Shown here: positions 1 through 6,901 of the stretch, in pieces
Position numbering within the stretch: position 1 is the first letter of the stretch
Layout of the letters: every line of letters begins with the position of its first letter
DNA from: Candidatus Peregrinibacteria bacterium CG_4_9_14_0_2_um_filter_41_14
GTDB lineage: Bacteria; Patescibacteriota; Gracilibacteria; UBA1369; UM-FILTER-41-14
DNA: 8,981 nucleotides
Assembly (NCBI GenBank): GCA_002788755.1
Contig: PFRW01000048.1
Coordinates: 1 to 8,981 of the forward strand
Direction: 5' to 3'
Position numbers and translations under genes: made by a program
The notes under the pieces: model-generated
Database searches by the model: none
The model's input: the letters and a program-made list of their open reading frames with translations, nothing else
Told to the model about the DNA's origin: nothing

Positions 1-1764
1 AAATGCATGTGTTACCAATTCCGAATCAGCCCATTTATTAAATTTTTCAACTTTTCCAGACTGCTCATCCAAAAACTCAATGTCCGTTGGCCGAGCAAAG
101 CCATATTTACGTATATAAGTATAAAACAAACTTGCCCCCAACCTATGTGCCACGTATGCCATTCCAATATTATTGGAAGTCTCCAAAACCTGAGTCATCG
201 TAATTAAACCATAATGCTTGCCTAAAGCATTATCAATCGTAAACTCATCCACTTTTATTGGACCATTATCTAAAACTTGTTCATCCGGCGTTACACCGGC
301 AGCATCCAAGGCTATCGACATTGTAATCGCCTTAAATACAGACCCAGGCTCATAAATATCACTAACTACGCGATTACGATAAACCCCTGACCCCACATCA
401 TTCTTAAACTTCTCATAATGGACCGCATTAGTTTTATCAGAGACAATAGGAAATAAACGGATTTTACGATCCGTAAATTGATCCAACACCAAATATGTTT
501 CATCTTCACCACCAAAATTCTTTTTAATAATCTTCTTTTCTTCATCACTATTTAAAATAATACTTTCCGTTTCCAAAGACTTCCAATACTCATTAGGATT
601 AAAAGTTGGATAATGAGCCATAGCCAAAATTTTCCCAGTTTTAGGATCCATTACAATTGCCTGTCCTGCATCAGCTTGACTGGCAATTACGGCTTGTGCC
701 AAATCCCCCTCAACTGTTTTTTGAATTGAACGATCCAACGTTAAATACAGATCCGCTCCATCCTTAGCCGATTCAATCACCACATCATCACCAACTGTAA
801 TTTGACGACCGGCACCATCTAACTGTGCCTTAAAAATTCCAGCCTCACCCTTAAGTTCCTCATTAAACGAAGCCTCAACCCCATAAATACCATCTTTTTC
901 TGTATTCAAAAACCCCAAAACCTGTGCCGCCAAACTCTGCTCCGGATAATACCGATAAGTCTCTTCCTGAAAGGCAATACCCTTAAATTGAGGAGCATAT
1001 TCTTTCTTAAAACTATCAAGTTTTTCCACAACTTCGGGTCTTACCTTCTTTTTTAGAATCACATAACGATTTTTTCCCTCTAATATTGCCTGCAAACGCT
1101 CTACCGGAATATCCAATAACTCCCCCAATTTAACAGCATATTCTTCATTACCTGTAATTTTTTTCGGATATGCATAAATAGCCTGATCCCCAACTTCAAT
1201 TCCAGGCAAATTCAGCTGTCTAACTGCCTTACGCAAAGCCACAGAAGGACCCTGTACTAACGTAATTTCTTCCCTAATTTTTGCACTAAGTTTTTGATAC
1301 ACATCCAATAAAAACTGCTCTTTCAATTCCTTAGCAGATCGTGGCTTTAAAACCTGTTGAATCTCTTCTTCGGTTAATTCATTAATCAACTCCTTACGTT
1401 GCTCTGTTAAACGTGTTTCTTCAGCTTCAACAGCCTCCTTCTCATCAAAAAGCAACGGTGCTACCCTATCTGCCACAAATTTAGGCTCATCAATCAAATA
1501 AGGATCCGCATAAACCGTATCCAAAGTTATATTTGTCGCCAACCTAAAATCTTCACCAGAATGATAATCATTAATATAAATCTCCCCGCGTCTCGCTTCC
1601 AATTCTCTATACCCTTGCCGTCCTTCTTGCGCCAATGCCACATAATCCGCATGCTTAATTATCTGCATGTAAAACAGCTTTAACACAATAATTCCGACAA
1701 CTACCCCCATAATTAACAACAAATACGCCAACCGCTTTTCCTCTAAAGTACTGGATTTCGCCAT
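1..1764 (-). CDS. Class B penicillin-binding protein, FtsI/PBP2-type transpeptidase (3' end outside window)
   Basis: This is a membrane-anchored D,D-transpeptidase that cross-links peptidoglycan outside the cell, either at the septum (FtsI) or in elongation (PBP2). The visible 588 codons start at ATG 1764 and run off the left edge. Residues 1-11 are a short charged cytoplasmic tail, and about 12-30 are a single membrane helix. ARRGEIY near 58 is the usual class B ARRGxIYDRNG start of the pedestal, with a degenerate continuation. The catalytic SxxK is Ser475-Val-Phe-Lys478 within YEPGSVFK. The second motif SxN is Ser530-Asn-Asn, 55 residues later as expected. The KTG motif would lie beyond the edge. 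Two parts are longer than usual: a charged, probably coiled-coil stretch at about 107-165, and about 45 extra residues at roughly 395-455 before the catalytic serine. No Shine-Dalgarno is visible. The class is certain, but FtsI versus PBP2 cannot be decided without the rest and its neighbours. Confidence 0.93.
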   Translation of the reverse strand, partial: MAKSSTLEEKRLAYLLLIMGVVVGIIVLKLFYMQIIKHADYVALAQEGRQGYRELEARRGEIYINDYHSGEDFRLATNITLDTVYADPYLIDEPKFVADRVAPLLFDEKEAVEAEETRLTEQRKELINELTEEEIQQVLKPRSAKELKEQFLLDVYQKLSAKIREEITLVQGPSVALRKAVRQLNLPGIEVGDQAIYAYPKKITGNEEYAVKLGELLDIPVERLQAILEGKNRYVILKKKVRPEVVEKLDSFKKEYAPQFKGIAFQEETYRYYPEQSLAAQVLGFLNTEKDGIYGVEASFNEELKGEAGIFKAQLDGAGRQITVGDDVVIESAKDGADLYLTLDRSIQKTVEGDLAQAVIASQADAGQAIVMDPKTGKILAMAHYPTFNPNEYWKSLETESIILNSDEEKKIIKKNFGGEDETYLVLDQFTDRKIRLFPIVSDKTNAVHYEKFKNDVGSGVYRNRVVSDIYEPGSVFKAITMSIALDAAGVTPDEQVLDNGPIKVDEFTIDNALGKHYGLITMTQVLETSNNIGMAYVAHRLGASLFYTYIRKYGFARPTDIEFLDEQSGKVEKFNKWADSELVTHAF

Positions 1765-1808
1765 ATAAAATTTATAAATAATGCAAATCAAGAGAATGAT
1801 GGAAAAAA

Positions 1809-1837
1809 ATTATACTACGCTTCCCGAAAGACTGAAG
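1809..1837 (-). promoter_or_regulatory. Probable promoter of the penicillin-binding protein gene
   Basis: Read on the minus strand, a perfect TATAAT (1814-1809) lies about 45 bases upstream of the ATG at 1764. Seventeen bases further upstream is CTTCAG (1837-1832), a weak -35. The predicted start near 1802 would leave a leader of about 38 bases. The site is back to back with the plus-strand promoter at 1847-1874, so the 134-base gap 1765-1898 is a divergent control region. The -10 is convincing, the -35 is not. Confidence 0.5.
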
Positions 1838-1846
1838 CCATTGGTC

Positions 1847-1874
1847 TTGACAAATTTTTATTAGCAGTTATAAT
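1847..1874 (+). promoter_or_regulatory. Near-consensus sigma70-type promoter of the 188-residue protein gene
   Basis: TTGACA (1847-1852) and TATAAT (1869-1874) are both perfect, with a 16-base spacer. The predicted transcript start is near 1881, giving a leader of only about 18 bases before ATG 1899. The -10 hexamer lies inside the inverted repeat at 1861-1887, so a protein bound there should block polymerase. An unusually strong promoter under an operator is the typical design of a repressed, inducible gene. Confidence 0.85.
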
Positions 1875-1887
1875 AGAGGACTGCTAA
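1861..1887 (+). promoter_or_regulatory. CIRCE-like operator (candidate HrcA binding site)
   Basis: The arms are TTAGCAGTT (1861-1869) and GACTGCTAA (1879-1887), separated by exactly nine bases. The outer eight bases of each arm are perfect reverse complements. The CIRCE consensus bound by the heat-shock repressor HrcA is TTAGCACTC-N9-GAGTGCTAA, so 15 of 18 arm positions match with the same spacing. One of the mismatches is a symmetric C/G swap that keeps the palindrome. The site encloses the -10 box. HrcA control is an inference, because no hrcA, groEL or dnaK gene is in view and another repressor could use the same palindrome. Confidence 0.65.
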
Positions 1888-1898
1888 CCACAGAAAAT

Positions 1899-2465
1899 AT
1901 GAATACAGCAAATCACATACCAACATTCGAAATTCCCTCACCGGACGGGATAGAACAAACAGAACTAAATAATTGGCTAAAGCACAACGATTTTCCTATA
2001 AATCTCACCCCCGAACAATACGTATTATTAGCAAGATATACGCATACAAGTCCACAAATATCTGCAAAACAAACTAACCTCACAGAGGTATTTGACCATT
2101 TGGAACTAGCATTTCATCATGTTCTTAACAATCCCACACTAGACCGCGATGTTATCATCAACATTTGCGAAATCTGTGGGAACAAAATTCACACATATCT
2201 AACAACATATCTTCCTCACCTTTCAAAGGCCATACCTCAAGAAACATACAAAAATAATCCAGCATTTGTGTTCGCAATCTACACAGCAATTCACAAAACC
2301 ATATATTATACTGGTGTAGACAAAAAAAATGAGATCGAAATTTGCGAAACCTTAAGGAATGCAACAAAGGCCCTTAGAGGGGGTATGGAATTAGTATTAT
2401 CACAAAAAACACCTAAAGAAAGGCCTACTACATTCTTCGTCCCCGGTTTTCACTCTCACAACTAG
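1899..2465 (+). CDS. Unrecognised 188-residue soluble protein under a CIRCE-like operator
   Basis: I do not recognise this family. The ORF starts at ATG 1899, 25 bases after a perfect -10 box, and there is no Shine-Dalgarno. The protein has no signal peptide and no membrane segment. It looks mostly helical, with amphipathic stretches at about 38-50, 62-80, 82-106 and 119-135. The N-terminal 25 residues and the tail after about 168 (rich in T, P, F and H, ending FHSHN) look loosely structured. Two cysteines (91 and 94, CEIC) are spaced like half a metal site, but no second pair is obvious (another Cys lies near 150). The gene is a single-gene transcription unit with its own strong promoter, an operator and a terminator at 2493-2527. 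If HrcA controls it, a role in protein-folding stress is likely, but the sequence alone assigns no function. The clean promoter, ORF and terminator make it a real gene. Confidence 0.8.
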   Translation: MNTANHIPTFEIPSPDGIEQTELNNWLKHNDFPINLTPEQYVLLARYTHTSPQISAKQTNLTEVFDHLELAFHHVLNNPTLDRDVIINICEICGNKIHTYLTTYLPHLSKAIPQETYKNNPAFVFAIYTAIHKTIYYTGVDKKNEIEICETLRNATKALRGGMELVLSQKTPKERPTTFFVPGFHSHN

Positions 2466-2492
2466 CACGCAACTACCATTTACATTAAACTT

Positions 2493-2527
2493 AAGCTGAG
2501 TACACTTCTACTCAGCTTTTATTTTTC
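2493..2527 (+). terminator. Intrinsic terminator after the 188-residue protein gene
   Basis: A perfect 10-bp stem (2493-2502 pairs with 2509-2518) closes a 6-base loop and is followed by a T-rich run with one A (2517-2527). It sits 28 bases after the stop at 2465 and ends just before the M16 gene at 2541. It should separate the upstream gene from the peptidase. Confidence 0.88.
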
Positions 2528-2540
2528 TTTAAAAACTAAA

Positions 2541-3809
2541 ATGTACCAAAAAACAACCTACGAAAATGGACTTCGACTAATCACAAAACCTTTAGACAGT
2601 ACCCGCGCCGTAACCGTTTTAGTACTAGTTGGAGCCGGATCCCGCTACGAGACCAAAGAACTAAACGGCATCTCCCACTTTTTAGAACACATGTTCTTTA
2701 AAGGTGCTAAAAAATATAAAAACACCCAAGCCGTATCCGAAGCCATCGACGGTGTTGGCGGCGAATTTAACGCCTTTACCGGTAAAGAATACGCCGGCTA
2801 CTACATTAAAGTGGCAAGCAGCCAACTTGAGCTGGCCCTCGACGTTTTATCCGACATGCTAATTCACTCTAAATTTGATCCCGCCGAAATCGAAAAAGAA
2901 CGTGGCGTTATCCTCGAAGAATACAACATGTACCAAGATACTCCCATGTATCAAATCGGTTGGAGTTTCGAAAGCCTCCTTTTTGGCGATCAACCTTTAG
3001 GCTGGGACCAAATCGGTACAACCGAACTCATTAAATCGGTTACCCACGACCAATTCAAAAAATACCAAGCCGAGCTATACACCCCCGACAACATTGTTAT
3101 AGGCATTTGCGGCAAAGTGGATATTCCAAAATCTAAAGAACTAGTCCAAAAATACTTCAATATGCCAAAAACAAAGAAAACTCGCGCATACAAAGCCTTC
3201 AAAAAGCCGGAAAAAACCGAAAAACTAGATGTCAGTAACAAAAAAACCGAACAAGCGCACATTGTTGTCGGCGTCCCAAGCGTCTCTCAACAAGATCCCC
3301 AAGAATGGACATCCAAACTCCTTGCTGTCATTTTAGGCGGCAACATGAGCTCCCGTATGTTCATTAATGTTCGCGAAGCACAAGGATTAGCTTATTACAT
3401 CAGCACCTCTATCGACACCTATTCAGATGCCGGTATTTTGTCTACCCGCGCCGGTGTAGATACCACCCGCACCGATCAAGCCATAGCAGCCATCATCAAC
3501 GAATACAAAAAAATCAGCGAAACCCCGGTAAGCGAAAAGGAACTAACCAAAGCCAAAAACTACCTAAAAGGCAAAATCGTCCTCAAACTGGAAGATTCCG
3601 AAGAATTCGCCCATCTCCTTTGTCGCCACGAACTACTGCATGGCAAAGTCATGACCCCCGATCAAATCAACAAAAAAATCGACAGCGTCACGGTCAAAGA
3701 CATCCACACCCTCAGCAAAAAACTTTTTAAACCCGCAAATTTCCGCGCTGCCGTAATCGGCCCCTTCCCCGACAACAAACCATTCCTAAAAATCTTGGAT
3801 CAAAGCTAA
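2541..3809 (+). CDS. M16 family zinc metallopeptidase (insulinase / processing-peptidase type)
   Basis: This is a zinc-dependent endopeptidase of the pitrilysin clan, similar to bacterial PqqL/YmxG-like and mitochondrial processing peptidase beta subunits. The inverted zinc motif HxxEH is HFLEH at residues 46-50: His46 and His50 bind zinc and Glu49 is the catalytic base. The third ligand is probably Glu126 in ILEEY, 76 residues after His50, which is the family spacing. The C-terminal half carries the typical NVREAQGLAYYIS segment (about 276-288), whose Arg and Tyr contact substrate. At 422 residues it is the usual single-chain bacterial size. No signal peptide or membrane helix is seen, so it is probably cytoplasmic. 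ATG 2541 lies 14 bases after the upstream terminator, with no Shine-Dalgarno. A weak promoter (TTTACA 2479-2484, TACACT 2501-2506) overlaps that terminator and is only a suggestion. The natural substrate is unknown. Confidence 0.95.
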   Translation: MYQKTTYENGLRLITKPLDSTRAVTVLVLVGAGSRYETKELNGISHFLEHMFFKGAKKYKNTQAVSEAIDGVGGEFNAFTGKEYAGYYIKVASSQLELALDVLSDMLIHSKFDPAEIEKERGVILEEYNMYQDTPMYQIGWSFESLLFGDQPLGWDQIGTTELIKSVTHDQFKKYQAELYTPDNIVIGICGKVDIPKSKELVQKYFNMPKTKKTRAYKAFKKPEKTEKLDVSNKKTEQAHIVVGVPSVSQQDPQEWTSKLLAVILGGNMSSRMFINVREAQGLAYYISTSIDTYSDAGILSTRAGVDTTRTDQAIAAIINEYKKISETPVSEKELTKAKNYLKGKIVLKLEDSEEFAHLLCRHELLHGKVMTPDQINKKIDSVTVKDIHTLSKKLFKPANFRAAVIGPFPDNKPFLKILDQS

Positions 3810-3817
3810 CGATCGCC

Positions 3818-3846
3818 TTGACCCTAACAATATTGGCCATTAAAGT
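3818..3846 (+). promoter_or_regulatory. Possible promoter for ndk and the folate genes
   Basis: TTGACC (3818-3823) and TAAAGT (3841-3846) are separated by 17 bases in the 71-base gap between the M16 gene and ndk. They match the sigma70 consensus at 5/6 and 4/6 positions. Transcription would start near 3853, about 28 bases before ATG 3881. No terminator is seen after the M16 gene, so read-through from it is also possible. Confidence 0.45.
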
Positions 3847-3880
3847 AGCCACGACTAATCAAACTTAACTTATATTACTT

Positions 3881-4363
3881 ATGGAATTTACAGGTATTAA
3901 AGAAAAAACTCTTATTCTCATTAAGCCCGACGCCATCCAACGTGGTTTAATTGGCGAAGTACTTACCCGATTCGAACGCAAAGGTCTCAAAGTTGCCGGT
4001 ATCAAAATGATGTCATTAGATGAAGCCGTTTTACGTGAACACTACGCCCACATCGCCGACAAACCATTTTTCCCGGGTGTTAGCAAATTCATGCAAAGCT
4101 CTCCAGTTGTCGCAATTTGTGTAGAAGGTCTAGAAGTTGTAAATGCCGTTCGACTAATCACAGGTATTACCAAAGCTCGCGAAGCAGAAGCCGGATCAAT
4201 TCGCGGCGATTTCGCCATGAGCGTCGCCTGTAATGTTATCCATGCTTCCGACAGTGTCGAAAACGCTCAAAAAGAAGTACCACGCTTTTTCAAAGTTGAT
4301 GAACTACACAGCTACGATAAAGGTGAATATAATCACGTATACGCTGAAGATGAACGCGCATAA
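3881..4363 (+). CDS. ndk: Nucleoside diphosphate kinase
   Basis: The enzyme transfers the gamma phosphate from a nucleoside triphosphate (usually ATP) to nucleoside diphosphates by a ping-pong mechanism through a phosphohistidine, which balances the cytosolic NTP and dNTP pools. The catalytic residue is His121 in the signature NVIHASDS. Other family residues are visible: Lys15 in LIKPDAIQRG, Tyr55, Arg91, Thr97, Arg108 in GSIRGDF and Asn118. The protein has 160 residues against the usual 140-150. The extra length is mainly a C-terminal tail (after about 146) that is polar and acidic. The start ATG 3881 has no Shine-Dalgarno. The stop is two bases before the ATG of pabB, so the two genes are probably co-transcribed and may be translationally coupled. 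The identification is secure. Confidence 0.98.
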   Translation: MEFTGIKEKTLILIKPDAIQRGLIGEVLTRFERKGLKVAGIKMMSLDEAVLREHYAHIADKPFFPGVSKFMQSSPVVAICVEGLEVVNAVRLITGITKAREAEAGSIRGDFAMSVACNVIHASDSVENAQKEVPRFFKVDELHSYDKGEYNHVYAEDERA

Positions 4364-4365
4364 TT

Positions 4366-5628
4366 ATGCAAACTAAAATTACCAAAGTACCGTATAAAAC
4401 GCTAAACCCGGGCGAGTTGAAACCTTCAACTCGCCCTTTCATATTGCTACAAGGAAATTGGTCGATTCTAGCCTCAAATCCCATCACCACCATTAAGTTT
4501 TACAAAGGCGATCCCCACCAACACCTAAACCTCATCGACCAAATCCAACAAACTCTCAACACAATCAACCCCCCAGCCGCCAATCTCCCTTTTACCAATG
4601 GCCTCATCGGCTTTTTTAGCTACGATTTTGGCAATCAACTTTTAAACATTAGCAACGCAACCTTCCCCAACACCCCGCTCTCCTACTGGCTAATTCCGCA
4701 AGAAATAACCATTTGGGACCACGATCAAAAAACATGCCATCAAATTACCAATACCTACACAGATACAGAAACCAAGACCCTCAAAACACTTTGTGACAAA
4801 GCATCTTCGCCTGCACCAACAACCCCCGACCCAATCGCCCCCAACAAACTAACGAGCAACATCACCAAAACCGCTTATCAAGCCAAACTAAAACAAATCA
4901 ACGATCACATCATTGCCGGCAACACCTACCAAGTCAATTTTGCCCAACAATTCAGCCTCAATAAAAAACTCGACCCCCTCCAAATCTACCAAAAAATCAG
5001 CAAAACAAATTTTGCCACCTACCAAGCTCTAATTGTCACCGACCAATTCAACATCATCTCCAATTCCCCGGAACTATTAATTAGCTACACCAAAGACCAA
5101 CTAGTCACAGAACCCATAAAAGGCACCGACGCCAACGCCGACCGTCTCCTCAAATCGCAAAAAGGCGACGCCGAACTAACCATGATCGTCGACCTCAGCC
5201 GCAACGACATCAGCAAACTCAGCCAACCCGGCACCGTCAAAGTCCGAAAACACCGTGCCCTCATGCAACTCAAACATTTTTACCACACCTACTCCCAAAT
5301 AACCGGCACACCCAAGCCAAATCTCAAAGTTTCCGAAATCATCAAAGCCATGTTCCCCGGCGGCTCCGTCACCGGCTGCCCCAAACACCGAACCATGCAG
5401 ATCATCAACCACCTAGAACCCACCCCACGCGGCGCATATTGCGGCTCAGCCGGCTTTATCAATCACAATGGTACTTTGACCCTAAACATCCTAATCCGCA
5501 CACTCTGGCAACGACATAGCTACTTATCACTCCACGCCGGCGGTGGCATCATTGCCGACTCCAACACAAACGACGAATATGATGAAACAATCCAAAAAGC
5601 CCGTGCATTTACCCAGATCATTACCTAA
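4366..5628 (+). CDS. pabB: Aminodeoxychorismate synthase component I (chorismate-binding enzyme)
   Basis: The enzyme converts chorismate and ammonia (normally delivered by the PabA glutaminase) to 4-amino-4-deoxychorismate, the first step of p-aminobenzoate synthesis for folate. It belongs to the anthranilate synthase/PabB/MenF fold. Key motifs are PIKGT at 250-254 (Lys252), MIVDLSRND at 273-281, FPGGSVTGCPK at 330-340, GAYCGSAG at 356-363 and AGGGIIADSN at 391-400, followed by DEYDET. PIKGT with lysine marks PabB, while anthranilate synthases have PIAGT, so TrpE is unlikely. At 420 residues it is a stand-alone subunit with no PabA domain fused, and pabA is not in the window. There is no other in-frame ATG in the first half, which supports 4366. 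A perfect hairpin lies inside codons 15-24. The last 13 codons lie in a 46-base repeat whose second copy sits before pabC, which marks the insertion of the protease gene. Confidence 0.95.
   Translation: MQTKITKVPYKTLNPGELKPSTRPFILLQGNWSILASNPITTIKFYKGDPHQHLNLIDQIQQTLNTINPPAANLPFTNGLIGFFSYDFGNQLLNISNATFPNTPLSYWLIPQEITIWDHDQKTCHQITNTYTDTETKTLKTLCDKASSPAPTTPDPIAPNKLTSNITKTAYQAKLKQINDHIIAGNTYQVNFAQQFSLNKKLDPLQIYQKISKTNFATYQALIVTDQFNIISNSPELLISYTKDQLVTEPIKGTDANADRLLKSQKGDAELTMIVDLSRNDISKLSQPGTVKVRKHRALMQLKHFYHTYSQITGTPKPNLKVSEIIKAMFPGGSVTGCPKHRTMQIINHLEPTPRGAYCGSAGFINHNGTLTLNILIRTLWQRHSYLSLHAGGGIIADSNTNDEYDETIQKARAFTQIIT
4410..4436 (+). promoter_or_regulatory. Perfect 12-bp hairpin inside the 5' coding end of pabB
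   Basis: The arms at 4410-4421 and 4425-4436 are exact reverse complements around a 3-base loop (ACC), with GGGCGAG at the base. Only three T residues follow (4437-4439), then CATATT, so it is not a standard intrinsic terminator. It starts 46 bases after the ndk stop and 44 bases after the pabB start. It could be a decayed terminator of ndk, an attenuator, or a structure that limits ribosome progress or protects the ndk 3' end. The structure is certain, its role is inferred. Confidence 0.7.
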
Positions 5629-5634
5629 AATCAA
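5589..5634 (+). repeat. 46-bp direct repeat, left copy (3' end of pabB)
   Basis: These 46 bases are identical to 6902-6947. The copy covers the last 13 codons and stop of pabB plus six bases. The flanks differ immediately: C versus A before the repeat, C versus A after it. Its distal part, read on the minus strand, also gives the last codons and stop of the protease gene. The two copies bracket exactly the protease gene and its promoter. Confidence 0.97.
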
Positions 5635-6838
5635 CACCAGGTAAAGACTCCAACAAATCTGCAAATTCAGACACCGGAATAAACTTGGACACGGCAGTAT
5701 TAGGATAACCAGCTTTCAGTATTCCAATAATCTTCCCCTCCTCGTTAAACACAGGTCCCCCAGACATACCACCTTTAGCATAACCATAAAAAGTACCAAA
5801 TTTATCTTTTTGCTTACCCGCAACATTTGCAGACACCTTCCCCGCAACAATTCTAGCATCCACACGCCCTTTGCCTGGGTCCCCAGCATAACCAAAAACA
5901 TACTTATACCCAGTGCTACTAATACTCTCATCAAATTTAAATGCAGAATCACTAGGACGATAGTTAGATTTAATCACAGCCAAATCAAGCAAAGGGTGTT
6001 CAATCACATCACTAACCCCACAAGGATAATCTAAACCAGGAAAATGCATCAAAACACTTTTCGCATCATTATTTTCCCTAGGTGCAACTACATGCTTATT
6101 CGTCAACCAATATCCGTTACCAATATAAAAAGCTGTTCCTAATGCACCCTTTGTAATTATCACCGGTTCACTAGTACTCAGATCATGACTCCTCTTAACA
6201 TAAAGAGACGCTGTATGTTTTTCTAAAGCAACAAGATCAAAAGGATCAACTGTCTTTTCTTTTTCATTAGACTCAAATTTTTGGAGTCTTTGCAAAAAAT
6301 AATCTTTAGACCTCATCTTCGGATCAACCTGCGCCAGATAACCAGGAACATCAAAATTTTCAGTCGCTAATAAGTCTAATAAGCCAAGACTTTGACAGGT
6401 AGTTCCCCACTTAACAAACATCTCATTATTTTCCGTCAATAATGATAAACCCAACAAATAAACAAGTGCAAGATCACTAAACCCAGCTGACATATTATAA
6501 GTTTTTTCAAAATTTCCAATTGCTAACTGGGCAGTCTCAAAATCTCCATTCTCTAAAAATTTATCAAGCTGATCCTTTGCAATTATATAAAAGCTCGTTT
6601 CCACTCTATCAATATCATCATTATTATTATCAAAATCTTTCTTGTAATAAGGCAAAAAACACCCCTCCCTAACTAGTTCGTAAGAATCCTTATGTTTAAA
6701 CGGATAAGCATTATCAATAAAAGCATCATGAAGTTCATGCTGAAAACCGGCTAATTCTTCTTGCAAATCAGGAAAGTCATCAGGCACGTCAGGCTTTTCA
6801 CAACTAATAACTCCCTCCCCCAACATTTCATCGCCCAC
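5621..6838 (-). CDS. Trypsin-like serine protease with an unrecognised N-terminal helical domain
   Basis: This is a chymotrypsin-fold (S1, HtrA/Deg-like) endopeptidase. The triad is readable: His249 in WLTNKHVV, Asp285 in LLDLAVIK and Ser359 in GGMSGGPVF. The protease domain spans about 205-400. Residues 1-200 match no family I know. They are acidic and mostly helical, and about 85-155 could form TPR-like helix pairs. There is no signal peptide, membrane helix or PDZ domain, so the protein should stay in the cytoplasm, unlike ordinary HtrA. The start is uncertain. GTG 6838 gives 405 residues and ATG 6826 gives 401. The AGAGGA at 6858-6853 is better placed for an out-of-frame ATG at 6846. The gene runs against the folate genes, has its own promoter, and is bracketed by a 46-bp direct repeat. 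Its final codons and TAA overlap the end of pabB by 8 bases and come from the repeat. The function is unknown; a defence or stress effector is one possibility. Confidence 0.9.
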   Translation of the reverse strand: MGDEMLGEGVISCEKPDVPDDFPDLQEELAGFQHELHDAFIDNAYPFKHKDSYELVREGCFLPYYKKDFDNNNDDIDRVETSFYIIAKDQLDKFLENGDFETAQLAIGNFEKTYNMSAGFSDLALVYLLGLSLLTENNEMFVKWGTTCQSLGLLDLLATENFDVPGYLAQVDPKMRSKDYFLQRLQKFESNEKEKTVDPFDLVALEKHTASLYVKRSHDLSTSEPVIITKGALGTAFYIGNGYWLTNKHVVAPRENNDAKSVLMHFPGLDYPCGVSDVIEHPLLDLAVIKSNYRPSDSAFKFDESISSTGYKYVFGYAGDPGKGRVDARIVAGKVSANVAGKQKDKFGTFYGYAKGGMSGGPVFNEEGKIIGILKAGYPNTAVSKFIPVSEFADLLESLPGVDFR

Positions 6839-6859
6839 TTTAACATATTAAATCCTCTA

Positions 6860-6888
6860 ATTATAACATATATAACCACTTTCGTCAA
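6860..6888 (-). promoter_or_regulatory. Near-consensus promoter of the serine protease gene
   Basis: On the minus strand, TTGACG (6888-6883) and a perfect TATAAT (6865-6860) are 17 bases apart, matching 11 of 12 consensus positions. Transcription should start near 6853, about 15 bases before GTG 6838 and 27 before ATG 6826. The promoter lies only 14 bases inside the right-hand repeat copy, so the inserted segment brings its own expression signal. Confidence 0.82.
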
Positions 6889-6901
6889 TCAAAATCACTT
6901 A

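Noticed and set aside
366..548. Small lysine- and arginine-rich minus-strand ORF of 60 codons
   Set aside because: It lies in another frame of the penicillin-binding protein gene and has no signals of its own.
1826..1849. Weak inverted repeat (AAGAC/GTCTT) upstream of the plus-strand promoter
   Set aside because: It has only five paired bases with an 11-base loop, so it could easily be chance.
4290..4493. A 67-codon minus-strand ORF across the ndk-pabB junction
   Set aside because: It overlaps two well-supported genes and has no promoter or recognisable product.
5621..6838. T/G-ending codons of the protease gene differ sharply from C-ending codons of pabB and folP, suggesting foreign origin
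   Set aside because: The minus-strand PBP gene shows the same codon endings, so the difference follows strand bias and is not by itself evidence of transfer.
5635..6901. Insertion sequence or transposon identity for the cassette
   Set aside because: There is no transposase, no terminal inverted repeat, and the duplication is too long for a usual target-site duplication.
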